Assembly: GCA_002292265.1 (NCBI GenBank)
Contig: DBBQ01000013.1
Span: 6,822 to 52,361 of the forward strand
DNA: 45,540 bases
DNA from: Flavobacteriaceae bacterium UBA980
Lineage (GTDB): Bacteria; Bacteroidota; Bacteroidia; Flavobacteriales; Flavobacteriaceae
Direction of reading: 5' to 3'
Below the pieces are notes generated by a model, which was given only the letters and a program-made list of their open reading frames with translations, was not told where the DNA came from and ran no database searches. The position numbers were made by a program, and so were the translations under genes. Shown here piece by piece: positions 1 through 7,718 of the stretch (its first letter is position 1; each line of letters starts with the position of its first letter).

Positions 1-2
1 CT

Positions 3-56
3 AAACTCGAAAACATCAGTTTAAATAAAAAAGGAGAAAGCAATCGCAAAAGATAG
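3..56 (+). CDS. Possible C-terminal tail of an upstream gene (partial)
   Basis: An open frame enters from the left edge and ends at TAG (54-56). It encodes about 17 mostly polar and basic residues, beginning KLENISLNKKGE. It could be the end of a gene outside the window, but it is too short to prove coding. The next 158 bases (57-214) hold no gene I can recognise and presumably carry the promoter of the following operon; I see no exact TAnnTTTG box there. Confidence 0.25.
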   Translation, partial: KLENISLNKKGESNRKR

Positions 57-214
57 ATTCCACCCAAAAAAAACAACAAGAATTTTAAAAGCACGCCAAA
101 GGAGTTTGTTTACCAATCAAATGTAACTATTTCGTTTTGAATCTGCGAAATTTTATCCTGCATTAAGCACCGAGGATCACAAAATTTCATAGATTCTTGC
201 CTTATATTTACCGT

Positions 215-1258
215 ATGTTTTTTAACCGATTTGCCCTTTTTTTAATTCTCGGTTCTGTAGTAGTGCAAGCGCAATACACCGATCAGATCAATTCCAATCG
301 CCCTGGAGCCTCTATTGGAGCCTTTGCTGTGGGGAAAAACGTTATCCAAGCTGAATTTGGCTTGGCCTTTCGTCATTATTCTCACAGTGGATACAACAAC
401 TCTACTTTTGATGGAGGAATCGGGTTCCTTTCCCTGCGATGGGGTTTTTGGTTGGAAACTTTAGAACTGACCGTGGAGAGTAAATATCTAAGAGGGAGTT
501 TGAATTCTAAACTCGCTGCTCAACCTCTACGAAACCCCAAACAGGGTTTTATACAAAATTTTATTGGATTGAAATACCTTCTTTACGATCCCTTCAAGAA
601 AGAGCGCGATGTTAATGTTTACAGTTGGAAGGCCAACAATGGTTTCAAATTAAGAGATTTAATTCCAGCAGTTTCATTGACTTTAGGAGGTAATTACAGT
701 CGAAAAGACAATCCGTTTCCTTACAATAATGTATTTGGAAGTATTTACCGCCCACTTCTTTTCCAAAACCTAGGAGCTCCTCCCGATGAGGAACCTCCTG
801 TTAATCTTCGAGGAACCCTGGCAACTCAATCGCATTTTTTAGGAACTTGGGTCTTTGTAACGAATTTTAATTACGATCGGTATTTGTCCGATTATCCCGA
901 AATGAGCTACATACTGACTCTGACGCACACATTAGACCCCTTATGGTCTGTATATGTAGAGCATCAGGGCAGTCAAAGTGATTTATTCCAAGATTCCCTT
1001 TACCGTCTTGGAGCGGCTTATCTCTTCTCAGAGGACATCCAATTGGAAGCTACCCTAGGCGCCTCGTCAAAAAGTACACCCAGTAGCATTTTTGCAAATG
1101 TTGGCGTATCTTACCGCTTGGATTTTCATAAAGATTTTATCTCAGCCGAAGAAATTGAAGCAAAATCAAATAAAAAAGGAGAAAGAAAACTAAGAAAAAC
1201 GTTGAATAAAAATTCAAAAACTGAGCGAAAAAGAAACCGTAAAGCAAAACGCAACTGA
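215..1258 (+). CDS. Outer-membrane beta-barrel protein, transporter-like
   Basis: About 347 residues. The protein opens with a Sec signal peptide (MFFNRFALFLILGSVVVQA, cleavage before QYTDQ). A body rich in alternating aromatic and polar strands follows, typical of the Bacteroidota 'transporter' barrel family related to the phenol-degradation MetA barrel. I chose ATG 215 over the in-frame TTG at 197 because it begins directly with the signal peptide. The C-terminus carries a strongly basic tail of roughly 30 residues, rich in Lys, Arg and Asn, which is unusual after a barrel and may stay periplasmic. The stop lies 4 bases before the next gene, so it probably heads an operon with the GNAT-like gene and mnmE. 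The substrate is unknown. Confidence 0.6.
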   Translation: MFFNRFALFLILGSVVVQAQYTDQINSNRPGASIGAFAVGKNVIQAEFGLAFRHYSHSGYNNSTFDGGIGFLSLRWGFWLETLELTVESKYLRGSLNSKLAAQPLRNPKQGFIQNFIGLKYLLYDPFKKERDVNVYSWKANNGFKLRDLIPAVSLTLGGNYSRKDNPFPYNNVFGSIYRPLLFQNLGAPPDEEPPVNLRGTLATQSHFLGTWVFVTNFNYDRYLSDYPEMSYILTLTHTLDPLWSVYVEHQGSQSDLFQDSLYRLGAAYLFSEDIQLEATLGASSKSTPSSIFANVGVSYRLDFHKDFISAEEIEAKSNKKGERKLRKTLNKNSKTERKRNRKAKRN

Positions 1259-1262
1259 AGAA

Positions 1263-2396
1263 ATGAGTAAAGATATCCATATTAAAGAGGCTAAAACCCG
1301 CGAAGATTACCTTGCTTTCGTAAAATTTCCTTTTCAGTTATACAAAGACAGCCCCTATTGGGTTCCGCCTTTAACCAAAGACGAAATTGAAACAATAACC
1401 CCAGAACAAAATCCAGTATACCAAAATGCTACAGCCCGTTTTTTTCTTGCCTACAAAGGAGCACAAATCGTAGGTCGCATCGCCGCGATAATTAACTGGA
1501 TCGAGATCAATGAGGTTAAAAAAAGTAAAGTTCGATTTGGTTGGTTTGATGTAGTGGATGATATTGAAGTGACCCGACTTCTTTTGGAACAGGTTGTCGC
1601 TTTTGGAAAAGAACACCAATTGAAAAACATAGAAGGTCCTGTAGGCTTTTCTAATCTAGACAAAGCCGGCCTTCTTGTGGAGGGCTTTGAAGAGCGAAAT
1701 ACCATGATTACTCTTTACAATGCTCCCTATTACGCCAAGCATTTAGAACAACTCGGTTTTCAGACTGCAGCGAGGTGGGTGGAATATGAAATAAAAATTA
1801 CAGATTTCGAATCGTCTCCGGAAAAAGTAAAGCGCTTTTCAAAATTAGTCATGGAACGATATCAACTCACCTTATTAAATTTCAAAAATCGAAATGAAAT
1901 TCTTCCTTATATAGATGAAATGTTTGACCTGCTAGACAAAACGTATAATGAATTGCAAACCTATGTGCCCATTCAAGAATATCAAATCGAAAACTATAAA
2001 AAACGTTTTTTAAAGTTTGTCAATCCTGATTTTATAAAATGTATTGTTGACCAACACGGTAAATTGATTTGCTTTTCCATAACCATGCCCTCTTTTACCG
2101 AAGTACTGAAAAAAATCAATGGAAAATTTACCTTGTTTAACGCCTTTTACCTTTTTAAGGCAATGCGTTATAACCAACGGGCCTCTTTTTATTTGATCGG
2201 CGTCCATCCCGATTACCAAAACAAGGGAATTACTGCTATCATATTTAACGAGATGCAAAAGTTGTTTAACAAACAAAAGATCACTACTGTAGAAACCAAT
2301 CCTGAATTAGAAGAAAATACAGCAATCCAAAAGTTGTGGAAAAATTATGAACACCGACTCCACAAACGCAGAGCAACATTTACCAAAAAAATATAA
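1263..2396 (+). CDS. GNAT-like N-acetyltransferase domain protein
   Basis: 377 residues, no signal peptide, so cytoplasmic. The N-terminal part contains a GNAT-like stretch ('RFFLAYKGAQIVGRIAAIIN', about residues 59-78). The C-terminal part contains a second acetyl-CoA-binding-like segment ('FYLIGVHPDYQNKGITAII', about 308-326), in which HPDYQNKGI matches the Q/R-x-x-G-x-G/A loop. The length and two-lobed layout match a family common in Bacteroidota that is usually annotated only as a GNAT-domain protein. The acceptor substrate is unknown. It sits between the barrel protein (4-base gap) and mnmE (3-base gap), implying cotranscription but not a shared function. Confidence 0.65.
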   Translation: MSKDIHIKEAKTREDYLAFVKFPFQLYKDSPYWVPPLTKDEIETITPEQNPVYQNATARFFLAYKGAQIVGRIAAIINWIEINEVKKSKVRFGWFDVVDDIEVTRLLLEQVVAFGKEHQLKNIEGPVGFSNLDKAGLLVEGFEERNTMITLYNAPYYAKHLEQLGFQTAARWVEYEIKITDFESSPEKVKRFSKLVMERYQLTLLNFKNRNEILPYIDEMFDLLDKTYNELQTYVPIQEYQIENYKKRFLKFVNPDFIKCIVDQHGKLICFSITMPSFTEVLKKINGKFTLFNAFYLFKAMRYNQRASFYLIGVHPDYQNKGITAIIFNEMQKLFNKQKITTVETNPELEENTAIQKLWKNYEHRLHKRRATFTKKI

Positions 2397-2399
2397 GCT

Positions 2400-3800
2400 A
2401 TGCTAACGGAAGGTACCGTCATCGCTCTTGCTACTCCAGAAGGAAGCGGGGCGATTGGTGTGATTCGACTCTCCGGAGAGGAGGCTTTTCACTTTACTGC
2501 GCCGTTTTTTAAACCCAAATCCAAAGAATCTTGGGATAAAATTCAGGCCAACACTACGGTCTTAGGAGATTTTGTATCAGAAGGGGAAATCATCGATGAA
2601 GTTCTGCTCACCAAGTTTAAAGCTCCAAATTCCTATACAGGAGAGAATGTCGTAGAAATTTCATGCCATGGATCTTCCTACATACAGCAAAAAATCATTT
2701 CTTGTTTTCTCATCAAAGGGGTCAAACCCGCACAAGCTGGGGAATTTACATTGAGAGCTTACCTGAACCAAAAAATGGATTTGAGCCAAGCCGAAGCGGT
2801 CGCCGATCTTATAGCAGCAGAAAGTGAAGCTGCCCATCAACTTGCACTGCAACAAATGCGGGGTGGGTTTTCTAAAAAAATGGAAGCCTTACGACAAGAA
2901 CTCATTCAATTTAAGGCATTGATTGAGCTTGAATTAGACTTCAGTGAAGAGGAAGTAGAATTTGCTAATCTAGAAGAACTCCGATCCCTACTAAATAAAT
3001 TACACAAAGACGTCAGCGATTTGAAAAACTCTTTTGCCTATGGAAATGTAATTAAAAAAGGAGTTCCTGTGGCGATTGCCGGAAAACCCAACGTAGGTAA
3101 ATCTTCTCTCCTCAATGCGCTTTTCGAAGAAGAAAAAGCCATCGTATCGAACATCCCAGGGACTACGCGAGACAGTATCGAAGATACCTTGGTGCTGGGA
3201 GGGATTCTCTTTCGCTTTATCGATACAGCTGGATTGCGAGAGACGAACGATGTGGTAGAGGCCATCGGTGTAAAAAAAGCGCGAGAAAAGGTAAAAAAAG
3301 CTCGTGTTTTAATTTATCTCTATCAAAGGGATACCACTGCTCCTGTCATTGTAAATGAAATCCAAGAGCTGCACCACGAGGGACTTTCCATTTTACTTGT
3401 AGAAAACAAGATCGACTTATACGACAACACGCACAGTGAGGACTTGGCGTCTGAAATTAAATCCAACCTCAACTTTGAATCTGAGGTGATCGCTCTCGGA
3501 ATTTCAACAAAAAACAGTACGAGCCTAGCTCTGTTAAAAAACCACTTGGTCACCCTGATTCAAAATATGAAAAGCGAATCCAATCTGATCATTCACAACA
3601 GCAGACATTTCCACGCCTTGTCGGAGGCCTTGAGGGCTATCGAGACCATTCTAGAGGGTCTAGACCAAGCACTGCCGGGGGACTTACTGAGTATCGAACT
3701 AAAGGAGGCCATTCACTTCATCGGCTCGATTACAGGAAATATAGATAACGACCAAGATATTTTGGGGACTATATTTAGTCAATTTTGTATTGGAAAGTGA
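2400..3800 (+). CDS. mnmE: tRNA modification GTPase MnmE
   Basis: 466 residues, full family length. MnmE with MnmG installs the carboxymethylaminomethyl group on U34 of certain tRNAs. The N-terminal tetrahydrofolate-binding domain (about 1-120) and helical domain flank a G domain with the P-loop GKPNVGKS (228-235), G2 TTRD, G3 DTAG and G4 NKID. The C-terminus ends in FCIGK, the conserved Cys-containing MnmE terminus, so the gene is intact. The 3' end of mnmE is a known chromosomal attachment site: Salmonella genomic island 1 integrates there in enterobacteria. Here it is followed at once by integrase remnants, which fits the same use. Confidence 0.96.
   Translation: MLTEGTVIALATPEGSGAIGVIRLSGEEAFHFTAPFFKPKSKESWDKIQANTTVLGDFVSEGEIIDEVLLTKFKAPNSYTGENVVEISCHGSSYIQQKIISCFLIKGVKPAQAGEFTLRAYLNQKMDLSQAEAVADLIAAESEAAHQLALQQMRGGFSKKMEALRQELIQFKALIELELDFSEEEVEFANLEELRSLLNKLHKDVSDLKNSFAYGNVIKKGVPVAIAGKPNVGKSSLLNALFEEEKAIVSNIPGTTRDSIEDTLVLGGILFRFIDTAGLRETNDVVEAIGVKKAREKVKKARVLIYLYQRDTTAPVIVNEIQELHHEGLSILLVENKIDLYDNTHSEDLASEIKSNLNFESEVIALGISTKNSTSLALLKNHLVTLIQNMKSESNLIIHNSRHFHALSEALRAIETILEGLDQALPGDLLSIELKEAIHFIGSITGNIDNDQDILGTIFSQFCIGK
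3784..3796 (+). repeat. Candidate attachment-site copy 1, inside the mnmE 3' end
   Basis: TTTTGTATTGGAA spans the codons for F-C-I-G in the conserved end of mnmE. A copy matching at 12 of 13 positions lies at 4334-4346, and the integrase remnant sits between the two. A pair of direct repeats around a truncated integrase is what a decayed integrative element leaves, but the repeat is short and AT-rich, so chance is possible. Confidence 0.35.
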
Positions 3801-3876
3801 CAACAACTATATTTAACTTCATTAACCTTCAAAACCTCAATTAATATAATACTTTAACAATATTTAATAATATTAA

Positions 3877-4272
3877 GTCCTTAAAGATGGTCGAATAACA
3901 GCTGACATACTTACACGAAAAAACAAACATAGTCAAGTGATTCCTATATCAAACTCGGCTGTGGAATTTATGCCTGAAAGAAAAGGCTTAAACGATAAAG
4001 TTTTTTTGGCGTTGACCTATAGCGACATGAATAATAAGCTTACTGAATGGGTTAAATCCTCTGGCTTAGAAAGAACAAGTAAAACAAAAACTCACGATGC
4101 GAGAAGAACCTGCGGTGCATTAATCTGGAAAAAAACAAAAAACATTGATACAGTTGCAAAGTTCCTAAATCATAAGAATATCAGTGAAACATTCAAATAT
4201 CTTAGGAAATTTCTTGGAGATACTTTTGATAAAGTTGATGCAAATGAAATAATGCCTGACATCACCATTTAA
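3877..4272 (+). pseudogene. Tyrosine recombinase/integrase, C-terminal fragment
   Basis: Only the C-terminal catalytic part of a phage-type integrase remains. Homology-like sequence starts near 3883 (K-D-G-R-I-T-A-D-I-L-T-R-K-N-K), well upstream of the first usable start (GTG 3937), and an in-frame TAA lies at 3874. The visible motifs are the core strand 'VIPISNSAVEF', the H-x-x-R box (HDARR), and the closing box LNH...FKYL. In that box the His and the catalytic Tyr are 9 residues apart, as in XerD. The N-terminal SAM-like domain and first catalytic Arg are missing, so it cannot be an active recombinase. It begins 76 bases after the mnmE stop, in the orientation expected for an integrase beside its attachment site. 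Confidence 0.8.
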
Positions 4273-4333
4273 AAGCTAAAAGTTTTCAGGTACTCCTAAT
4301 CCAAGAGCAAGGGTGTGGGTTTTAGAAAATGGT

Positions 4334-4346
4334 TTTTCTATTGGAA
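4334..4346 (+). repeat. Candidate attachment-site copy 2 (imperfect)
   Basis: TTTTCTATTGGAA differs from the mnmE 3' end copy (3784-3796) at one base. It falls within a short orphan open frame (4280-4357, ending VWVLENGFSIGTGG) that I cannot assign. If real, it marks the right end of a mini-remnant of about 560 bases holding the integrase fragment. Confidence 0.3.
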
Positions 4347-4412
4347 CAGGGGGTTGAGATTTGACATGTAATCTACCTACAGTCAATAATTGTCTTAAAT
4401 TTTGAGAATTAG

Positions 4413-4466
4413 ATGAAAGTAATAATTATAGGTTCTACTATAATGGTTGGCAGGGTGTCCGAATAG
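4413..4466 (+). pseudogene. Remnant of an NAD(P)-binding protein N-terminus
   Basis: Seventeen codons (MKVIIIGSTIMVGRVSE, then TAG) resemble the first beta-alpha unit of NAD(P)-binding epimerase-like proteins, whose usual form is MKVxVxGxTGMVG. The second glycine of the loop is replaced by Ile. Nothing downstream continues the domain. It is most likely a decayed fragment. The flanking bases 4358-4412 and 4467-4512 hold nothing else I can recognise. Confidence 0.3.
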
Positions 4467-4512
4467 CCAAATAAGATAAAATTTCTTTAATTAAAAAGAT
4501 TTTTGTGCCAAA

Positions 4513-4902
4513 CTAAATAATTTTTATTACCCCAACCATATTTTTATGTTTTCCACACTGGTAATAATAAGTTCCTTTTTTTGAAGGTGTCCATATTATT
4601 AATCCTTTCGCGGCTCCATTATTCTCAATTTCTGGGATCTGATTTTTCTTTCCAATACCAGCTTCTACTTTTAAGTAAAATGGATGCCCAGGTGCATTGA
4701 CTTGAAATTTTATTTCAGATCCTACCTCAAAAATTAACTCAGGATCGGTTCCGTTAATATTTCCAATTTTGTCAGTTCCTTTTAAAATATAATCATTTCT
4801 GCTTTCAGCAAATACATTTATATTATGTTTAATAGGGTTGTCATCATTTGCATAAATCAAACTAGAAAACATAGCAAAGAGATATATGAGATTTTTTTTT
4901 AT
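4513..4902 (-). CDS. Exported cupredoxin-like copper protein, ATA at the expected start
   Basis: About 129 residues if read from ATA at 4902-4900. Likely type-1 copper ligands are the His of GHPFYLK and the C-x2-H-x2-M of YQCGKHKNMVG near the C-terminus, in a single cupredoxin fold. It is probably periplasmic and may bind copper or carry electrons. The first ATG (4872) falls in the middle of a hydrophobic stretch. Reading upstream in frame gives a textbook signal peptide, IKKNLIYLFAMFSSLIYA, whose first codon is ATA where ATG is expected. Either AUA initiates here or the gene has lost its start. It lies isolated among decayed genes and is the only - strand gene in that zone, so a recent pseudogene is plausible. 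Confidence 0.6.
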   Translation of the reverse strand: MKKNLIYLFAMFSSLIYANDDNPIKHNINVFAESRNDYILKGTDKIGNINGTDPELIFEVGSEIKFQVNAPGHPFYLKVEAGIGKKNQIPEIENNGAAKGLIIWTPSKKGTYYYQCGKHKNMVGVIKII

Positions 4903-4921
4903 TTTTTTATCAAAGTTAAAA

Positions 4922-5182
4922 AAACCTGAAAAGGATCATGACGGTTGGACATGGATGCTTCACGGAGACATGGGAGAAGATAATACCAAGCATTTAGTTC
5001 TTAATAAAGAAGACGCAGCTGAAGGTTAATGGATAGAATCAGGAGCTCACTTAATGCTAATTCCAAAAGATCCAGCTTCTTTAGAGGGAAATACTACAGA
5101 TTTTATGAGTGCCGCACCATAAATTATGTTTAAAGGAACAGGTTACGATCATCTAATGATCCCCAGTAGAGGATTACTATAA
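4922..5182 (+). pseudogene. Decayed gene of unknown function with in-frame TAA stops
   Basis: One frame keeps protein-like sequence across two premature TAA codons (5027-5029 and 5120-5122) and ends at TAA 5180-5182. The pieces read DHDGWTWMLHGDMGEDNTKH, then WIESGAHLMLIPKDPASLEG, then IMFKGTGYDHLMIPS. I recall similar motif sets (SGPHxM, YVMxxGTPYxHLM) in secreted proteins of unknown function from marine bacteria, but cannot name the family. The N-terminal half and signal peptide are missing. The left edge abuts the signal-peptide codons of the cupredoxin gene on the other strand, suggesting a deletion joint there. Confidence 0.55.
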
Positions 5183-5212
5183 TTATCAGCCTCGCCAATA
5201 ATTTTATATAAG

Positions 5213-5236
5213 AAGCCCTAAGTGGAGGGTTTTTTA
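5213..5236 (+). terminator. Rho-independent terminator after the pseudogene
   Basis: A 7-pair stem (AAGCCCT with AGGGTTT, one G-T wobble) closes a 6-base loop and runs into a tract of six T. It lies 30 bases after the last pseudogene stop and would insulate the following operon from upstream transcription. The next 238 bases (5237-5474) are AT-rich and presumably contain the promoter of the operon, but I find no exact TAnnTTTG box. Confidence 0.5.
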
Positions 5237-5474
5237 CTTCAAAACGCATTCATTAATTCTTTTCTAAACTATTGATTTAACGTTAAAATTCTCCCCTGAA
5301 GTTCCGTTAGAAGGAGCTTGCCAAAGAACATATTTTTAAATCATATATATTTAATTTCCCCAAACTTGCGAGTAAAAAAAACAATAACGAGTTAGCGATA
5401 TAATTTTAATATATTGCGTTTAGTTTCAGGTATCGAATTAATAGACCAAAACCAAACCCTAAACAACAAAAGAG

Positions 5475-6224
5475 TTGAGATTTACAAATCAAATAGCCGT
5501 CATTTTTGGCGCCGGTAGAGGAATAGGAAAAGCCATAGCAACTCGTTTATCGAGTGAAGGGGCAAAACTCATTATTGCAGATATTTTAATCGACGAAATC
5601 GAAAAAGTTAAGCAACAAATTTTGGATACTGGTGATTCAGTAGAGGCATATACTCTTGATATTTCTGATGAAAAAAAGAGTAATCTGTGCATTCAAAAAA
5701 TTTTCAACAAACATAAAAAAATTGATATTTTAATCAACACAGTTGGGATAGTTGGACCCTCCAGTTGCCCAATTGAAAATTACGATTTGGAAGATTTTAT
5801 TCAAGTGATTAATGTGAATCTTACGGGTGCTTTTATCGTTTCCAAAGCAGTAATCCCCATTATGAAAAAATTAAACTATGGCCGTATACTCCACATTGCC
5901 TCCATAGCAGGAAAAGAAGGAAACCCCGGCATGGTGGGATATACCGCTTCTAAAGCAGCTTTAATTGGTATGGTGAAAGGCCTTGGAAAGGAATTGGCAG
6001 AAACGAATATTACCGTAAATGGAGTAGCTCCCGGGCTAATTTCTAGTGAGATGAATAGCGAAACCGATCCTGAAATGTTATCCTACATGATCAATAAAAT
6101 ACCTATGAAAAGACCAGGTACAGTTGATGAAGTGGCTGCACTAGCTCTGTGGATAGTATCGGAAGAGGCTAGTTTTAACACAGGATCTATTTTTGATATT
6201 TCAGGAGGAAGAGCTACTTATTAA
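5475..6224 (+). CDS. SDR family oxidoreductase (FabG-like)
   Basis: 249 residues, a classical short-chain dehydrogenase. It has the cofactor loop GAGRGIG (12-18), Asp-Ile after the third strand (LDIS), an NNAG-equivalent NTVG (88-91), and the catalytic Ser143, Tyr156 and Lys160 (YTASK). The only start giving the normal N-terminus is TTG 5475; an in-frame TAA lies at 5460. It probably oxidises a secondary alcohol or reduces a ketone with NAD(P). It is the first gene of a packed operon, with a 9-base gap to the RraA-like gene, so its substrate is likely an intermediate of that pathway. The exact substrate cannot be read from sequence. Confidence 0.88.
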   Translation: MRFTNQIAVIFGAGRGIGKAIATRLSSEGAKLIIADILIDEIEKVKQQILDTGDSVEAYTLDISDEKKSNLCIQKIFNKHKKIDILINTVGIVGPSSCPIENYDLEDFIQVINVNLTGAFIVSKAVIPIMKKLNYGRILHIASIAGKEGNPGMVGYTASKAALIGMVKGLGKELAETNITVNGVAPGLISSEMNSETDPEMLSYMINKIPMKRPGTVDEVAALALWIVSEEASFNTGSIFDISGGRATY

Positions 6225-6233
6225 TTTGAAAAA

Positions 6234-6911
6234 ATGAACGAGAAAGAATTTTTAAACCAGATAAAAGGAAACTTAAACACCGCAGTAGTGGGAGATATTA
6301 TGGATCAACTTGGATTTCAAAATCAATTTTTAACTCCAAAGATCAAACCACTCAGGGACGACATGATTGTGGTTGGAAGGGCGATGCCAGTACTCGAAAC
6401 CGATACGCTTGATAATACTTCAACTTCTTCCAATGCAACGCTCAAAAAACCATTCGGACTGATGCTCGAAGCTTTGGATCAGCTCAAAGAAAATGAAATT
6501 TATTTGTGTACAGGTGGAACCCCCACCTACGCCCTTTGGGGTGAGCTTATGAGTACTCGGGCTCTTCAATGTGGTGCCTCTGGAGCTGTATTGAATGGCT
6601 ACTCTAGAGATACACTGGGGATATTGAAATTAAATTTTCCTACCTTTTCCTATGGCACCTATGCACAAGATCAAGCTCCTAGAGGAAAAGTAATTGACTT
6701 TAGGGTTCCCATAAAAATAGACAACGTTGCTATTGCTCCAGGAGATGTTGTTTTTGGCGATATTGATGGGGTTTGCATTATCCCTCAAGAAATTGATAAA
6801 AAAGTAGTTGAATTAGCCGTTGAAAAAGTAAAGGGTGAAAATTTAGTACGAAAATCGATTGAAGCAGGAATGAGCTCCGTTGAAGCCTTCAACAAATACG
6901 GGATCATGTAA
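6234..6911 (+). CDS. RraA / HMG-aldolase family protein
   Basis: 225 residues. The family includes 4-hydroxy-4-methyl-2-oxoglutarate/4-carboxy-4-hydroxy-2-oxoadipate aldolases and the RNase E inhibitor RraA. The active-site signature is present: WGELMSTRALQCGASGAVL, followed by NGYSRD with Arg125-Asp126, the pair that binds substrate carboxylate and metal in the aldolases. The PGDVVFGDIDGV segment follows. Placement between two dehydrogenases argues for a catabolic aldolase or decarboxylase acting on a 2-oxo acid, rather than RNA regulation. Old annotations would call it a demethylmenaquinone methyltransferase, which is wrong for this family. Confidence 0.85.
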   Translation: MNEKEFLNQIKGNLNTAVVGDIMDQLGFQNQFLTPKIKPLRDDMIVVGRAMPVLETDTLDNTSTSSNATLKKPFGLMLEALDQLKENEIYLCTGGTPTYALWGELMSTRALQCGASGAVLNGYSRDTLGILKLNFPTFSYGTYAQDQAPRGKVIDFRVPIKIDNVAIAPGDVVFGDIDGVCIIPQEIDKKVVELAVEKVKGENLVRKSIEAGMSSVEAFNKYGIM

Positions 6912-6916
6912 ATATT

Positions 6917-7708
6917 ATGAAAATAGACCTTACAAATAAAAATTTTCTTGTTACGGGCAGTGCCGGTTTTGGAGTGGGATCAGGAATTTGCAAAGCCATT
7001 GATCTTGCAGGAGGCACACTCGTGATTAATGATCTCTCAAAAGAAAAAGTAGAAGAAGCAGCAAAAAAATATAAAAATGCTATAGGAATCGTAGCCGATA
7101 TTTCTAAAAGCGAAGAAGTAGAGCGGTTGTTTAATGAAATTAAAAGAAAGCTGGGACCCCTCCATGGAGTGATAAATAATGCCGGGATAGGACATAGAAA
7201 ACCAGCACATGAGACAACTATGGGAGAGTTTGAAACTCTTTTTAACACAAATTTTAAAGGTGTATGGTTGATTTCCAAAGCATTTACTCTTGATTGTTTA
7301 GCGCATAAAATCAAAGGCAATATTATTACGGTTTCTTCGGTACATGCGTTTAATTCTACAAATAAATATTCGCTCTATGCTTCGGCTAAAGGGGCCCTCA
7401 ATAATCTTACCCGAGGACTTTCAATAGAATTGGGTCAATATGGAATCAGATGTAATGGAATTGCCCCTGGATATGTAGACTCAGCATATAATGTAAAAGC
7501 TGTTAGAGAATGGTCTGAGGAACCAGATAAATGGGTGAAAGATCAAATTGAAGATTACCAAAGTATCCCAGAAGTCATCACCTCCATAGATTGTGGAAAT
7601 GCAGTTGTTTACCTACTCTCAGAATATAGTAAATCGATAACTGGTCAAATAATAAAAGTAGATAGTGGGTTTACCAATCTCCTTTACAGCAATAGTTTTT
7701 TACCCTAA
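6917..7708 (+). CDS. SDR family oxidoreductase, second in operon
   Basis: 263 residues. The cofactor loop is a lengthened variant, TGSAGFGVGSG (13-23). NNAG (87-90), a Ser at 141 and the Tyr154/Lys158 pair (YASAK) are in place. It is clearly not a tandem duplicate of the first SDR: its N-terminal loop, its extended 190-225 region (WSEEPDKWVKDQ) and its C-terminus differ. It therefore probably handles a different step. It starts 5 bases after the RraA-like gene and is followed after 10 bases by the enolase-superfamily gene. Confidence 0.88.
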   Translation: MKIDLTNKNFLVTGSAGFGVGSGICKAIDLAGGTLVINDLSKEKVEEAAKKYKNAIGIVADISKSEEVERLFNEIKRKLGPLHGVINNAGIGHRKPAHETTMGEFETLFNTNFKGVWLISKAFTLDCLAHKIKGNIITVSSVHAFNSTNKYSLYASAKGALNNLTRGLSIELGQYGIRCNGIAPGYVDSAYNVKAVREWSEEPDKWVKDQIEDYQSIPEVITSIDCGNAVVYLLSEYSKSITGQIIKVDSGFTNLLYSNSFLP

Positions 7709-7718
7709 CTAAAAGCAA

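Noticed and set aside
4280..4357. Short frame ending VWVLENGFSIGTGG
   Set aside because: Protein-like in places but no start and no family recognised, so not listed as a gene.
4886..5029. Short + strand frame starting at ATG 4886 and running into the pseudogene
   Set aside because: Its first codons are the complement of the cupredoxin signal-peptide codons (a T-rich run giving Phe repeats), so the start is likely accidental.
6234..6911. Calling the RraA-like protein a ribonuclease regulator or a menaquinone methyltransferase
   Set aside because: It sits in a catabolic operon and has the aldolase Arg-Asp pair; the methyltransferase label is a known misannotation of this family.
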